A stretch of DNA of 13,252 bases from an uncultured Eubacteriales bacterium (GTDB lineage: Bacteria; Bacillota; Clostridia; Peptostreptococcales; Anaerovoracaceae): contig CADCRD010000038.1 of assembly GCA_902803725.1 (NCBI GenBank), positions 1 through 13,252 on the forward strand, given 5' to 3'. Positions 6,010-13,212 of the stretch are shown here, piece by piece. The notes below the pieces were generated by a model. It had not been told where the DNA came from. It did no database searches and saw nothing but the letters and a program-made list of their open reading frames with translations. The stretch's first letter is position 1, and each line of letters starts with the position of its first letter. The translations under genes and the position numbers were made by a program.

Positions 6010-9000
6010 TATTACCGGGATCGATGGCAGCAGGGCAGCTTATGCTGCCGGAAAAATCATAAACAACACCAAAGGTCAGCAGCTGATAATCACACCGACT
6101 TTCATACGTGCGGGAAAGCTGGCGGCCGATCTTTCTTTTTTTGTAAACAAGAAAATATATGTAATGCCGACTGACGAGGAGACATTCGTCAGCTATGAAG
6201 CGAAGAACAGGGATACTTTCCTTGAAAGGCTGAGAATAATGAAGGCGGCTGCCGAAGGAGAAGACTGCGTTATAGTTGCACCCGTACAGGTCGCGATCAG
6301 ACATCTTCAGCCTTCCGGCATATTCATGGGCGGCGGGATGCATTTTCATCTGGACGAAAAGCTTAAGCTTGAAGAAGTAGTCAACCGGCTGATCGATACA
6401 GGCTATGAAAGAGTACCGATGGTTTATGCCAGAGGGCAGTTCTCACTGAGAGGCGATATACTTGATATCTTCACACCATACGGCGATCTTCCGGTCAGGA
6501 TCGAATTATTCGATATACAGGTTGAATCTCTGAGGACATTTGATCCGGATACACAGCGTTCGGTAGAAAAACTGGAGGAGTTTGAGGTATATCCTGCTTC
6601 TCTTCTGATACGTGATCCTGAGGCGTTCAAAAGGGCTGAAGATCTGATCAGCAAAAACTATTCCGGACTTACCGAGAGAAGGGACAGACTGCTGGATTCT
6701 ATTGATACGATGACAAACCTTCAGCATCTGGAAAACTATATGAACTATTTTTATCCGGATTTTGAGTATCTGTGGGATTACATGGATGAACCGACAGTCA
6801 TATTTGATGATCCGGGAAGAATATATGAGGGTGTCACTGCCAGAATGAAGGAATTTGAGGAGGACTTTGATACGTATCTTGAGCGTGGTCTGGTAGTCAG
6901 GAGCGACCGTGAGAATTTTGCCGGTGAAGATGATTATTTCAAACTGTACGGTCTTGATGATGTATACTTTTTCAGTCCGTTTTCAAAGGCTGTCAAAGGT
7001 GTAAGCAAGTACAGAGAAATCCGTCACGTAGTCAGCCGCCAGATGTTTTCTTTCAATGGAAAACTTGATATGCTGGAAAGAGAACTCAGACGTTATCTTG
7101 AGAATGGATATGAAGTAACAATAGTAAGTTCGGCTGAAGACAGAATAGCGAATCTGAATGAATTTCTCGAGAGGATACATCTTGCGGGCAGAGTGCCGGT
7201 AGTAGCGGGCGAACTGACACAGGGAATGGATTTTCCTGAAGAAAGAAAGTGCTATATCACTGACGGTGATATATTTGGTTCATATAAATTAAGAAAGAAA
7301 AAGAAACGCAGAGCAGAGTCTTCAAAACAGAAGGGTGCTCCGATCAAAACCTTTGCTGACATATCAAAAGGCGATTACGTCGTTCATGAAAAGCATGGCA
7401 TAGGCAAATACATAGGACTCGAGCAGCTGACGATACAGGGGGAAAAGAAGGATTACCTTAAGGTGAAATATGCCGGCGATGATTTGCTGTATGTTCCGGC
7501 GGATCAGATGGAGCTGATCCAAAAATATGTCGGCTCAACAGCCGGTACTCCGAAGATCAACAAGCTTTCGGGAACTGAATGGCGGCAGACCAAAGCAAAG
7601 GCAAAGATGGCTATTGCAAATATGGCCAAAGAACTGTTGGAAGTCTCTGCGCAAAGAAAGATGGAACCGGGATATAAATTTGGTCCTGATACTGTATGGC
7701 AAAAGGAGTTTGAAGATGCATTCCCGTTTGAAGAAACCGGGGATCAGCTCAGATGCATAGAAGAGATCAAAAGGGATATGGAAAGCCCGGAATCAATGGA
7801 CAGACTGCTGTGCGGTGATGTTGGTTACGGTAAGACAGAGGTTGCGGCAAGAGCAATGTTCAAGGCCGTATCTGAGGGGAAGCAGGTAGCTGTACTGGTT
7901 CCTACGACAATACTGGCAAACCAGCATTATAATACTCTAAAAGACAGATTTGAAAAGTTTCCGTTCAAGGTGGAACTGCTGTCGCGTTTCCGTACGGAAG
8001 CAGAGCAGGCAAAAACAATACGAGGTCTTGCAAAAGGTACAGTTGATGTTGTTATAGGAACTCACAGACTGCTGTCTAAGGATATACAGTTCAAAGACCT
8101 GGGACTTTTGGTCATTGATGAAGAGCAGCGGTTCGGTGTGCAGCACAAGGAGCGGATCAAAAAAATCAAAAAGGGCGTGGATGTTCTGACACTTTCTGCC
8201 ACTCCTATACCAAGAACGCTGCACATGTCACTTATCGGAATAAGAGACATGAGCCTTATAGAGGAACCGCCTTCTGACCGTTATCCTGTCCAGACGTATG
8301 TAATGGAAGAAGATGATCACATCATCAGGGATGCTATTGAAAGAGAACTGGATCGGGGAGGTCAGGTGTTTGTCGTCTATAACAGAGTCAGCGGTGTACA
8401 CAGAATAGCAGAAAAGATCCGTGATCTGGTGCCCGGAAAGAGGATTGGTGTCGGCCACGGTCAGATGAGTGAAGAATCACTCGAAAATGTAATGATGGAT
8501 TTCATCAACGGAGATATTGATATTCTGGTCGCGACAACTATCATCGAGTCAGGAATAGATATCCCGAATGTGAATACGGAAATCATCATAGATGCAGATA
8601 AATTCGGTGTGTCACAGCTTTATCAGCTGAGAGGGCGTGTAGGCAGATCGAACAGGCTTGCTTATGCTTATCTGATGCACAAAAAGGACAAGGTGCTCAG
8701 CGAAGTCGCTCAGCAGAGGCTCAGAGCCATCAGAGACTTTACCGAGTTCGGCGCCGGTTTTAAGATCGCTATGCGTGATCTTGAGATCAGAGGAGCAGGC
8801 AACATACTCGGACAGGAGCAGTCCGGGCATCTTGTGAATATAGGATACGAGCTGTATTGCAAACTGGTGGACGATGCCGTAAGGGCTCTTAACGGAGAAG
8901 CAACAGACACAAAGCGGCATGAAGCAAATATCGATATCAACATGTCTGCTTATATTCCTGACTCATATATTTCGGATGAGGTTCTGAAACTGTCAATGTA

Positions 9001-9304
9001 CAAAAAGATCGCAGCGGTCGAGACGGCTGAAGATGAAGAAGAAATCAGAAATGAACTGATCGACAGATTCGGCGACATTCCGAAGGCTACAGAAGATCTG
9101 ATCAAAGTTGCCAGATTAAGATCACTTGCTGAGAGCATAGGCCTTATAAAGGTCACTGTCAGAGGGAACAGAATGACACTGAAATATCCTAAAAAGGATA
9201 ACGTGAAGGATACGGTGCTGCTGCTCAGTAAAAAAACGAATAATCTTGGTGAGGCTGCTGATCTTCTGTACGTCATGAGCATGAAGGCAAAAGCGGATGC
9301 CTGA
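5996..9304 (+). CDS. mfd: transcription-repair coupling factor
   Basis: Mfd is a DNA translocase that pushes RNA polymerase stalled at lesions off the template and recruits UvrA for excision repair. Seen in order: a UvrB-like N-terminal module (QFSLRGDILDIFTP near 148-161), an RNA polymerase-interacting CarD-like domain (GDYVVHEKHGIGKY near 458), and a RecG-like translocase with Walker A GDVGYGKT (near 607-614), DEEQRFGV (from 708), SATPIPRT (from 734) and QLRGRVGRS (877-885). A C-terminal TRCF domain follows GAGNILGQEQSGH. At 1102 residues it is shorter than the roughly 1150-1180 usual in the family. By memory alignment with the Bacillus protein, about 28 N-terminal residues are lacking. An in-frame TGA at 5984-5986 rules out an upstream extension. 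There is no clear ribosome binding site, and the 14-base overlap with pth suggests reinitiation. Confidence 0.96.
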   Translation: MPITNITGIDGSRAAYAAGKIINNTKGQQLIITPTFIRAGKLAADLSFFVNKKIYVMPTDEETFVSYEAKNRDTFLERLRIMKAAAEGEDCVIVAPVQVAIRHLQPSGIFMGGGMHFHLDEKLKLEEVVNRLIDTGYERVPMVYARGQFSLRGDILDIFTPYGDLPVRIELFDIQVESLRTFDPDTQRSVEKLEEFEVYPASLLIRDPEAFKRAEDLISKNYSGLTERRDRLLDSIDTMTNLQHLENYMNYFYPDFEYLWDYMDEPTVIFDDPGRIYEGVTARMKEFEEDFDTYLERGLVVRSDRENFAGEDDYFKLYGLDDVYFFSPFSKAVKGVSKYREIRHVVSRQMFSFNGKLDMLERELRRYLENGYEVTIVSSAEDRIANLNEFLERIHLAGRVPVVAGELTQGMDFPEERKCYITDGDIFGSYKLRKKKKRRAESSKQKGAPIKTFADISKGDYVVHEKHGIGKYIGLEQLTIQGEKKDYLKVKYAGDDLLYVPADQMELIQKYVGSTAGTPKINKLSGTEWRQTKAKAKMAIANMAKELLEVSAQRKMEPGYKFGPDTVWQKEFEDAFPFEETGDQLRCIEEIKRDMESPESMDRLLCGDVGYGKTEVAARAMFKAVSEGKQVAVLVPTTILANQHYNTLKDRFEKFPFKVELLSRFRTEAEQAKTIRGLAKGTVDVVIGTHRLLSKDIQFKDLGLLVIDEEQRFGVQHKERIKKIKKGVDVLTLSATPIPRTLHMSLIGIRDMSLIEEPPSDRYPVQTYVMEEDDHIIRDAIERELDRGGQVFVVYNRVSGVHRIAEKIRDLVPGKRIGVGHGQMSEESLENVMMDFINGDIDILVATTIIESGIDIPNVNTEIIIDADKFGVSQLYQLRGRVGRSNRLAYAYLMHKKDKVLSEVAQQRLRAIRDFTEFGAGFKIAMRDLEIRGAGNILGQEQSGHLVNIGYELYCKLVDDAVRALNGEATDTKRHEANIDINMSAYIPDSYISDEVLKLSMYKKIAAVETAEDEEEIRNELIDRFGDIPKATEDLIKVARLRSLAESIGLIKVTVRGNRMTLKYPKKDNVKDTVLLLSKKTNNLGEAADLLYVMSMKAKADA

Positions 9305-9331
9305 AATTAAAGGGAACACAGGAGGAAAATG

Positions 9332-10621
9332 ATGCTTTTCAGCAATATAACTATAATTGATGAAAATCTGAGTGTTAAAGAAAATATGTATGTCGGTACT
9401 GCGGCAGACAGGATCGATTATATCGGAAGCGAAAAGCCGGATAAGGATTACGGGCGTGTTTATGATGGCGCCGGCAGATGTCTGATGAGCGGCTTTTTCA
9501 ACGGACACGGGCATTCTCCGATGACACTGATGCGCGGATATGGTGAAAATATGGATCTGAATGACTGGCTGTTCGGCTGTATCTTTCCGTACGAGGACCA
9601 TCTTTCCGGAGAAGCTGTTTATTACTCAACGTTGCTGGCTTTGGCGGAATCACTCAGAAACGGGATAGTATCTACAAATGATATGTATTATTTCTGCGAG
9701 GATATGGTAAGAGCTTATAAAAAGGCAGGTGTTAAGGGTAACATTTCAAGGTCTGTTACAATAACGGAAAATGACGGGCCGATCATTAAAACTCCGCCTG
9801 TTATCGAAGCAATGAGGCTGTTTGATGACCATGACGGCGCCATGAACGGAAAGATAAAAATCGACATGAGTCTTCACGCAGAGTATACGAACAGCGAGCA
9901 GACTGCGCGCGAACTGGCAGAGATCACACAGCAAACAGGCACGGGAATGCACGTACATGTTTCCGAAACAAAAAAAGAAGTCATGGAGTGCAGAAAGCGT
10001 CACGGGAAAACTCCTGTGAGGTTTCTGGCCGATCTGGGATTGTTTGATACGAGAACAATTGCAGCTCATTGCGTCTGGCTGGATGATGAGGATTATGAAA
10101 TACTCAAAGAAAAGGGAGTGTTCGTTGCGGTAAATCCGGTCAGCAATCTCAAGCTGGCCAGCGGGGTGGCCAATGTGCCTGAGATGCTGAGAAGAGGAAT
10201 AGGTCTTTGCATTGGCACTGACAGCGTTGCTTCGAACAACAGCCTGGATCTCATTACTGAAATGAAAATATTTGCTATAGCGGCAAAGATGTTTTATAAT
10301 GACCCTTCGGCGATAAGTGTATCTGATGCTCTCTATGCCGCGACTCGCGGCGGCGCGTTATCTCAGGGGAGAGAAGACACCGGAGCGCTGAAGGAGGGAT
10401 TGAAGGCAGATCTGATAGTTTTGGATATATCAGGGCCCAATATGCATCCTTTACATTCTTTAAAAAATAATATAGTATACAGTGCCGGCTGCGGAGATGT
10501 CGTTATGACGATGGCTGACGGCGAAGTGCTCTATGAAAACGGAGAGTACCTTACAATAGATATTGAAAAAGTCATTTTCGAAACAGAAAGGATCAACGAG
10601 AAAATCCTTGGTGAGCTTTAG
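9332..10621 (+). CDS. amidohydrolase, MTA/SAH (5'-deoxyadenosine) deaminase type
   Basis: This metal-dependent hydrolase of the MtaD/DadD group probably deaminates the adenine ring of S-adenosylhomocysteine, methylthioadenosine or 5'-deoxyadenosine, by-products of SAM chemistry. Numbering from the ATG at 9329, it has metal-binding H60 and H62 in NGHGHSPMTLMRG (family members usually have HTH, here HGH), HVHVSET (208-214) with H210 and E213, AAHCVW (245-250) with H247, and GTDSVASNN (296-304) with D298, all consistent with an active enzyme. Two adjacent ATGs exist. The second (9332) is chosen because it sits 6 bases after GGAGG (9321-9325), against 3 bases for the first. It is 27 bases after mfd and 23 before the flippase gene, so probably co-transcribed. 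Substrate is not decidable from sequence; guanine deaminase or other family members are less likely. Confidence 0.85.
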   Translation: MLFSNITIIDENLSVKENMYVGTAADRIDYIGSEKPDKDYGRVYDGAGRCLMSGFFNGHGHSPMTLMRGYGENMDLNDWLFGCIFPYEDHLSGEAVYYSTLLALAESLRNGIVSTNDMYYFCEDMVRAYKKAGVKGNISRSVTITENDGPIIKTPPVIEAMRLFDDHDGAMNGKIKIDMSLHAEYTNSEQTARELAEITQQTGTGMHVHVSETKKEVMECRKRHGKTPVRFLADLGLFDTRTIAAHCVWLDDEDYEILKEKGVFVAVNPVSNLKLASGVANVPEMLRRGIGLCIGTDSVASNNSLDLITEMKIFAIAAKMFYNDPSAISVSDALYAATRGGALSQGREDTGALKEGLKADLIVLDISGPNMHPLHSLKNNIVYSAGCGDVVMTMADGEVLYENGEYLTIDIEKVIFETERINEKILGEL

Positions 10622-10644
10622 AAGACTATTACAGGAGAAAAGGT

Positions 10645-12300
10645 TTGAGCAGGAATTCATTGGTTAGAGGGGCGGCGATCCTGGGCGCTGCCGGACTGTT
10701 AGTAAAGATACTGGGAGCAGTATTCAGACTGCCGCTGGCGAATATGATCGGCGCAACCGGCATGGCGTACTATTCACCGGCTTATTATACATATACTACA
10801 TTTGTCACTATAGCGACATCCGGAATACCGGTAGCGATCTCGAAGATGGTGTCTGAGAGGATAACGGTAGGAAACTTTGAAGAAGCTCATCATGTTTACA
10901 GGGTGTCGCTGAAGCTGCTTACCGGAATTGGACTGGTCTCATTTCTGATCATGTTTTTTGGAGCGGGCTTTATTTCGGAACTTCAGGATATCGAAGAAGC
11001 AAAGCTGCCGATGATGGCAGTTGCACCTGCTCTTCTGATCGTCCCTGTCATGGCTGCTTACCGCGGGTATTTTCAGGGTATGCAGAATATGAGGCCTACG
11101 GCTATTTCACAGGTCATAGAACAGGTATTTCGTGTATTTATAGGTTTGGCCCTTGGATATATACTCTATCATCAGGCAGAAGGGACCGGACTGTTTTCAT
11201 CATACAGCTCTGGTGAAAAAGGTGCCGCCGGCGCCGCATTCGGCGCAACGATCGGAGCAATAGGAGGACTTGCCATCATACTGTTCATATATATACTCAG
11301 CAGGAAAGGTATAATGAACAGGATCCGGAGGAATTCGAATGATAATCCGGAAAGCGGCACCGAGATCCTGAAAAAGATCCTGATCATCGCTGTGCCGATA
11401 ACTATAGGGGCATGTATCACTCCGATCATGAATATGATCGAAGCCCCTGTGGTAATGAAGGGGCTGGTGGGATCCGGTGTGGAAAGCTCAGTTGCGAAAA
11501 ATCTGTACGGGCAGATCAGCGGTTATGCTATTCCGCTCATCAATATGCCTCAGGTTCTGACAATGGCTCTTGCGATGAGTCTTGTTCCTCTGATCTCTGC
11601 CGCTCACAGGAAAGGGGACAAAGAGGAGCTTCAGTACAATACAAAGCTGGCGATCAGGATAGCTTTCATAATCGGACTTCCGTGTGCTGCCGGCATGGCT
11701 GTTCTTGCAGAGCCGATACTTCTGCTTCTCTACAGTTCTAACTGGGATGAAGCTGTAAACGTGGCTCCGACATTTGCGATCCTTGCCATTGGTGTTCTGT
11801 TCGTCTCGATCGTTCAGACCGTATCCGGGATACTTCAGGGTGTCGGGAAGCAGAATATACCGGTTATTAATATGTGTATCGGTATAGTGATAAAGATCGC
11901 AGTCACTTATTTTCTTGTTGGTATCCCGTCTTTGAACATCAAAGGCGCTGGTATAGGCACTCTGCTGACATATATAATAGTTGCAGGCCTTGATCTGTAT
12001 TTTACCAGGAAATATACCGGCATTCGTTTTGATATTTCACTTACCCTTATAAGACCGGGAATCGCAACAGCCGCAATGGCAGCCGTTGCATGGTTCATCT
12101 ATTATGTTGTTTTCGGAGGAGTGCAGGGTCATAAGATAGGATGCCTCATTGCCATAGCATTAGCCGCAGCAGTATATGTCGTGATGCTGTTTGTGACAAG
12201 AAGCATAACAAGAGATGAACTTGATGTTATTCCGGGCGGAAGTAAAATCGCAGGGCTTCTGGACAAGTTTGGGAAAAAAGGCAAACATAGAGTAAAGTAA
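10645..12300 (+). CDS. SpoVB/MurJ-family polysaccharide or lipid II flippase
   Basis: A polytopic membrane protein of the MOP exporter superfamily (polysaccharide synthesis/SpoVB/YabM/YtgP group), expected to flip lipid-linked cell wall or polysaccharide precursors. The 551 residues are mostly hydrophobic and compatible with about 14 membrane helices. Typical motifs are the N-terminal SLVRGAAILGAAGLLVKILG (5-24), FRLPLANMIGATGMAYYSPAY (27-47) with R28, and RGYFQGMQNMRPTAISQ (140-156), followed by VIEQVFR. The tail is basic (KKGKHRVK). The start is TTG at 10645, placed 7 bases after AGGAG (10633-10637). In Bacillus the homologue yabM lies near mfd, spoVT, mazG, yabO and yabP, so the position fits. 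Whether it is a lipid II flippase (MurJ role) or serves another glycan is not shown. Confidence 0.9.
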   Translation: MSRNSLVRGAAILGAAGLLVKILGAVFRLPLANMIGATGMAYYSPAYYTYTTFVTIATSGIPVAISKMVSERITVGNFEEAHHVYRVSLKLLTGIGLVSFLIMFFGAGFISELQDIEEAKLPMMAVAPALLIVPVMAAYRGYFQGMQNMRPTAISQVIEQVFRVFIGLALGYILYHQAEGTGLFSSYSSGEKGAAGAAFGATIGAIGGLAIILFIYILSRKGIMNRIRRNSNDNPESGTEILKKILIIAVPITIGACITPIMNMIEAPVVMKGLVGSGVESSVAKNLYGQISGYAIPLINMPQVLTMALAMSLVPLISAAHRKGDKEELQYNTKLAIRIAFIIGLPCAAGMAVLAEPILLLLYSSNWDEAVNVAPTFAILAIGVLFVSIVQTVSGILQGVGKQNIPVINMCIGIVIKIAVTYFLVGIPSLNIKGAGIGTLLTYIIVAGLDLYFTRKYTGIRFDISLTLIRPGIATAAMAAVAWFIYYVVFGGVQGHKIGCLIAIALAAAVYVVMLFVTRSITRDELDVIPGGSKIAGLLDKFGKKGKHRVK

Positions 12301-12331
12301 ACGTTTTTTAAGGCAATATGATGTAAAGTAG

Positions 12332-12360
12332 TTGACAAAAGCATTGAAAGATGTGAAAAT
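12332..12360 (+). promoter_or_regulatory. promoter of hup
   Basis: A perfect -35 TTGACA (12332-12337), a 17-base spacer and an imperfect -10 GAAAAT (12355-12360) are seen, with TG at 12352-12353 supplying an extended -10. The predicted start is near 12367, leaving a leader of about 109 bases before hup. Confidence 0.6.
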
Positions 12361-12391
12361 ATCAAGGTGCGCAGGGGAAATACCCTTTTGC

Positions 12392-12445
12392 CATCAATAA
12401 CTTATACTGAACAGTTTATTGATGCTCTCCTGATATAGGGGAAGC
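12392..12445 (+). promoter_or_regulatory. structured 5' leader of hup, two hairpins
   Basis: Hairpin one is CATCAATAA (12392-12400) with its exact complement TTATTGATG (12416-12424) around a 15-base loop. Hairpin two is GCTCTCCT (12424-12431) with AGGGGAAGC (12437-12445), which includes one G-U pair and one bulged base. They share base 12424, so they would stack or compete. A shorter GGGG/CCC pair (12374-12385) lies upstream. No T run follows, and I do not recognise a known riboswitch. Confidence 0.55.
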
Positions 12446-12475
12446 AATGTAATTGTTTGAAGGAGGAAATATCTA

Positions 12476-12754
12476 ATGAATAAAGCAGAACTTATCGCAG
12501 CAGTTGCTGAGAAGACAGGCTTCACAAAGAAAGACGCTGAAGGAGCAGTAAACGCTACAATCAATGTTATCGAAGAAGCGCTTATCAATGGTGAAAAGGT
12601 ACAGCTCATTGGTTTCGGCACTTTCGAAGTTCGTGAGAGAAAAGCAAGAACAGGTAGAAACCCGAGAAAACCGGGCGAAACAATCGAAATCGCTGCTTCA
12701 AAAGCTCCTGTATTCAAAGCAGGTAAAGCATTTAAGGTTGCTGTTAACAAATAA
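12476..12754 (+). CDS. hup: HU family DNA-binding protein
   Basis: HU is an abundant small dimer that bends and packs the nucleoid without sequence specificity. The 92 residues follow the family closely: an N-terminal helical part beginning MNKAELIAAVAEKTGFTKKD (1-20), the turn GFGTFEVRERKARTGRNP (46-63), the DNA-binding beta arm with R61, N62 and P63, and the C-terminal FKAGKAFK (80-87). The ATG follows AGGAGG (12461-12466) by nine bases. The gene has its own promoter, leader and strong terminator, as expected for a highly expressed single-gene unit. HU between the yabM-like and yabO-like genes is a known arrangement in Clostridia. Confidence 0.97.
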   Translation: MNKAELIAAVAEKTGFTKKDAEGAVNATINVIEEALINGEKVQLIGFGTFEVRERKARTGRNPRKPGETIEIAASKAPVFKAGKAFKVAVNK

Positions 12755-12768
12755 GCAAAAAGAATGTG

Positions 12769-12800
12769 GAGCAGCCGGAGCGGCTGCTCTTTTTCTTTTT
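12769..12800 (+). terminator. strong intrinsic terminator after hup
   Basis: A 9-bp GC-rich stem, GAGCAGCCG (12769-12777) with CGGCTGCTC (12781-12789), has a GAG loop and is followed by TTTTTCTTTTT. It starts 14 bases after the hup stop codon and ends 36 bases before the rqcP start. Confidence 0.93.
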
Positions 12801-12836
12801 GGCAGAACTTATCAAATACATTCATGGAGAAAACAA

Positions 12837-13079
12837 ATGAGAATTGACAAGTTCCTGAAAAATTCCAGACTCATAAAAAGAAGATCCGTTGCAAAGGAGG
12901 CCTGTGATTCCGGTCGTATCTATGTCAATGACAGGCAGGCCAAGGCGGGTACAGATGTAAAAGAAGGGGACATAATTCTGATCAGGTTCGGTGACAAGGA
13001 AATCAAGGTCCGTGTGCTGGAGCTGAAAGAATCTCAGAGAAAAGAAGATGCTGCAGGCATGTATGAAGCGGCTGACTAA
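12837..13079 (+). CDS. rqcP: S4-domain RNA-binding protein RqcP (YabO)
   Basis: RqcP (YabO, related to Hsp15) binds the obstructed 50S subunit and helps RqcH add C-terminal alanine tails to stalled nascent chains in bacterial ribosome-associated quality control. The 80-residue protein is almost entirely one S4 domain: MRIDKFLKNSRLIKRRSVAK (1-20), then the ACDSGRIYVND stretch and KEGDIILIRFGDKEIKVRVLEL. Its length is slightly under the usual 85-90. The ATG at 12837 matches the family N terminus and follows GGAGA (12826-12830) by six bases. A longer reading from 12564 runs through hup in another frame and is rejected. It lies just after the hup terminator with no clear promoter in between, so expression probably depends on readthrough or a promoter inside hup. 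In relatives yabP follows; here the window ends first. Confidence 0.93.
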   Translation: MRIDKFLKNSRLIKRRSVAKEACDSGRIYVNDRQAKAGTDVKEGDIILIRFGDKEIKVRVLELKESQRKEDAAGMYEAAD

Positions 13080-13148
13080 ATTGGTCAGTACACATATATT
13101 AATATAATGCAGTATGTTGTATAAAAGCACAGCAAAGTATACCGTTAA

Positions 13149-13176
13149 ATCTTTTTTGAAAAAAATCAAAAAAGAT
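13149..13176. repeat. perfect AT-rich inverted repeat upstream of a promoter
   Basis: ATCTTTTTTGA (13149-13159) and TCAAAAAAGAT (13166-13176) are exact reverse complements around a 6-base A loop. No T run follows the second arm, so it is a poor standard terminator, although the internal T run of the first arm may contribute. The second arm ends one base before a -35 box (13178). It could be an operator, a curved A-tract upstream element, or a weak transcription stop after rqcP. Confidence 0.7.
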
Positions 13177-13177
13177 G

Positions 13178-13206
13178 TTGACAAAGAAAGTATGACTTGT
13201 TAATAT
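13178..13206 (+). promoter_or_regulatory. near-consensus sigma-A promoter at the window end
   Basis: TTGACA (13178-13183, perfect), a 17-base spacer and TAATAT (13201-13206, the same -10 box as the tRNA promoter). The predicted start is near G13213. It drives whatever lies beyond the right edge, possibly a structured RNA or the leader of the next gene. Confidence 0.85.
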
Positions 13207-13212
13207 GTACAA

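Noticed and set aside
12394..12825. A 143-codon minus-strand frame opposite hup
   Set aside because: It covers hup, its terminator and part of its leader, and no ribosome binding site or recognisable family is seen.
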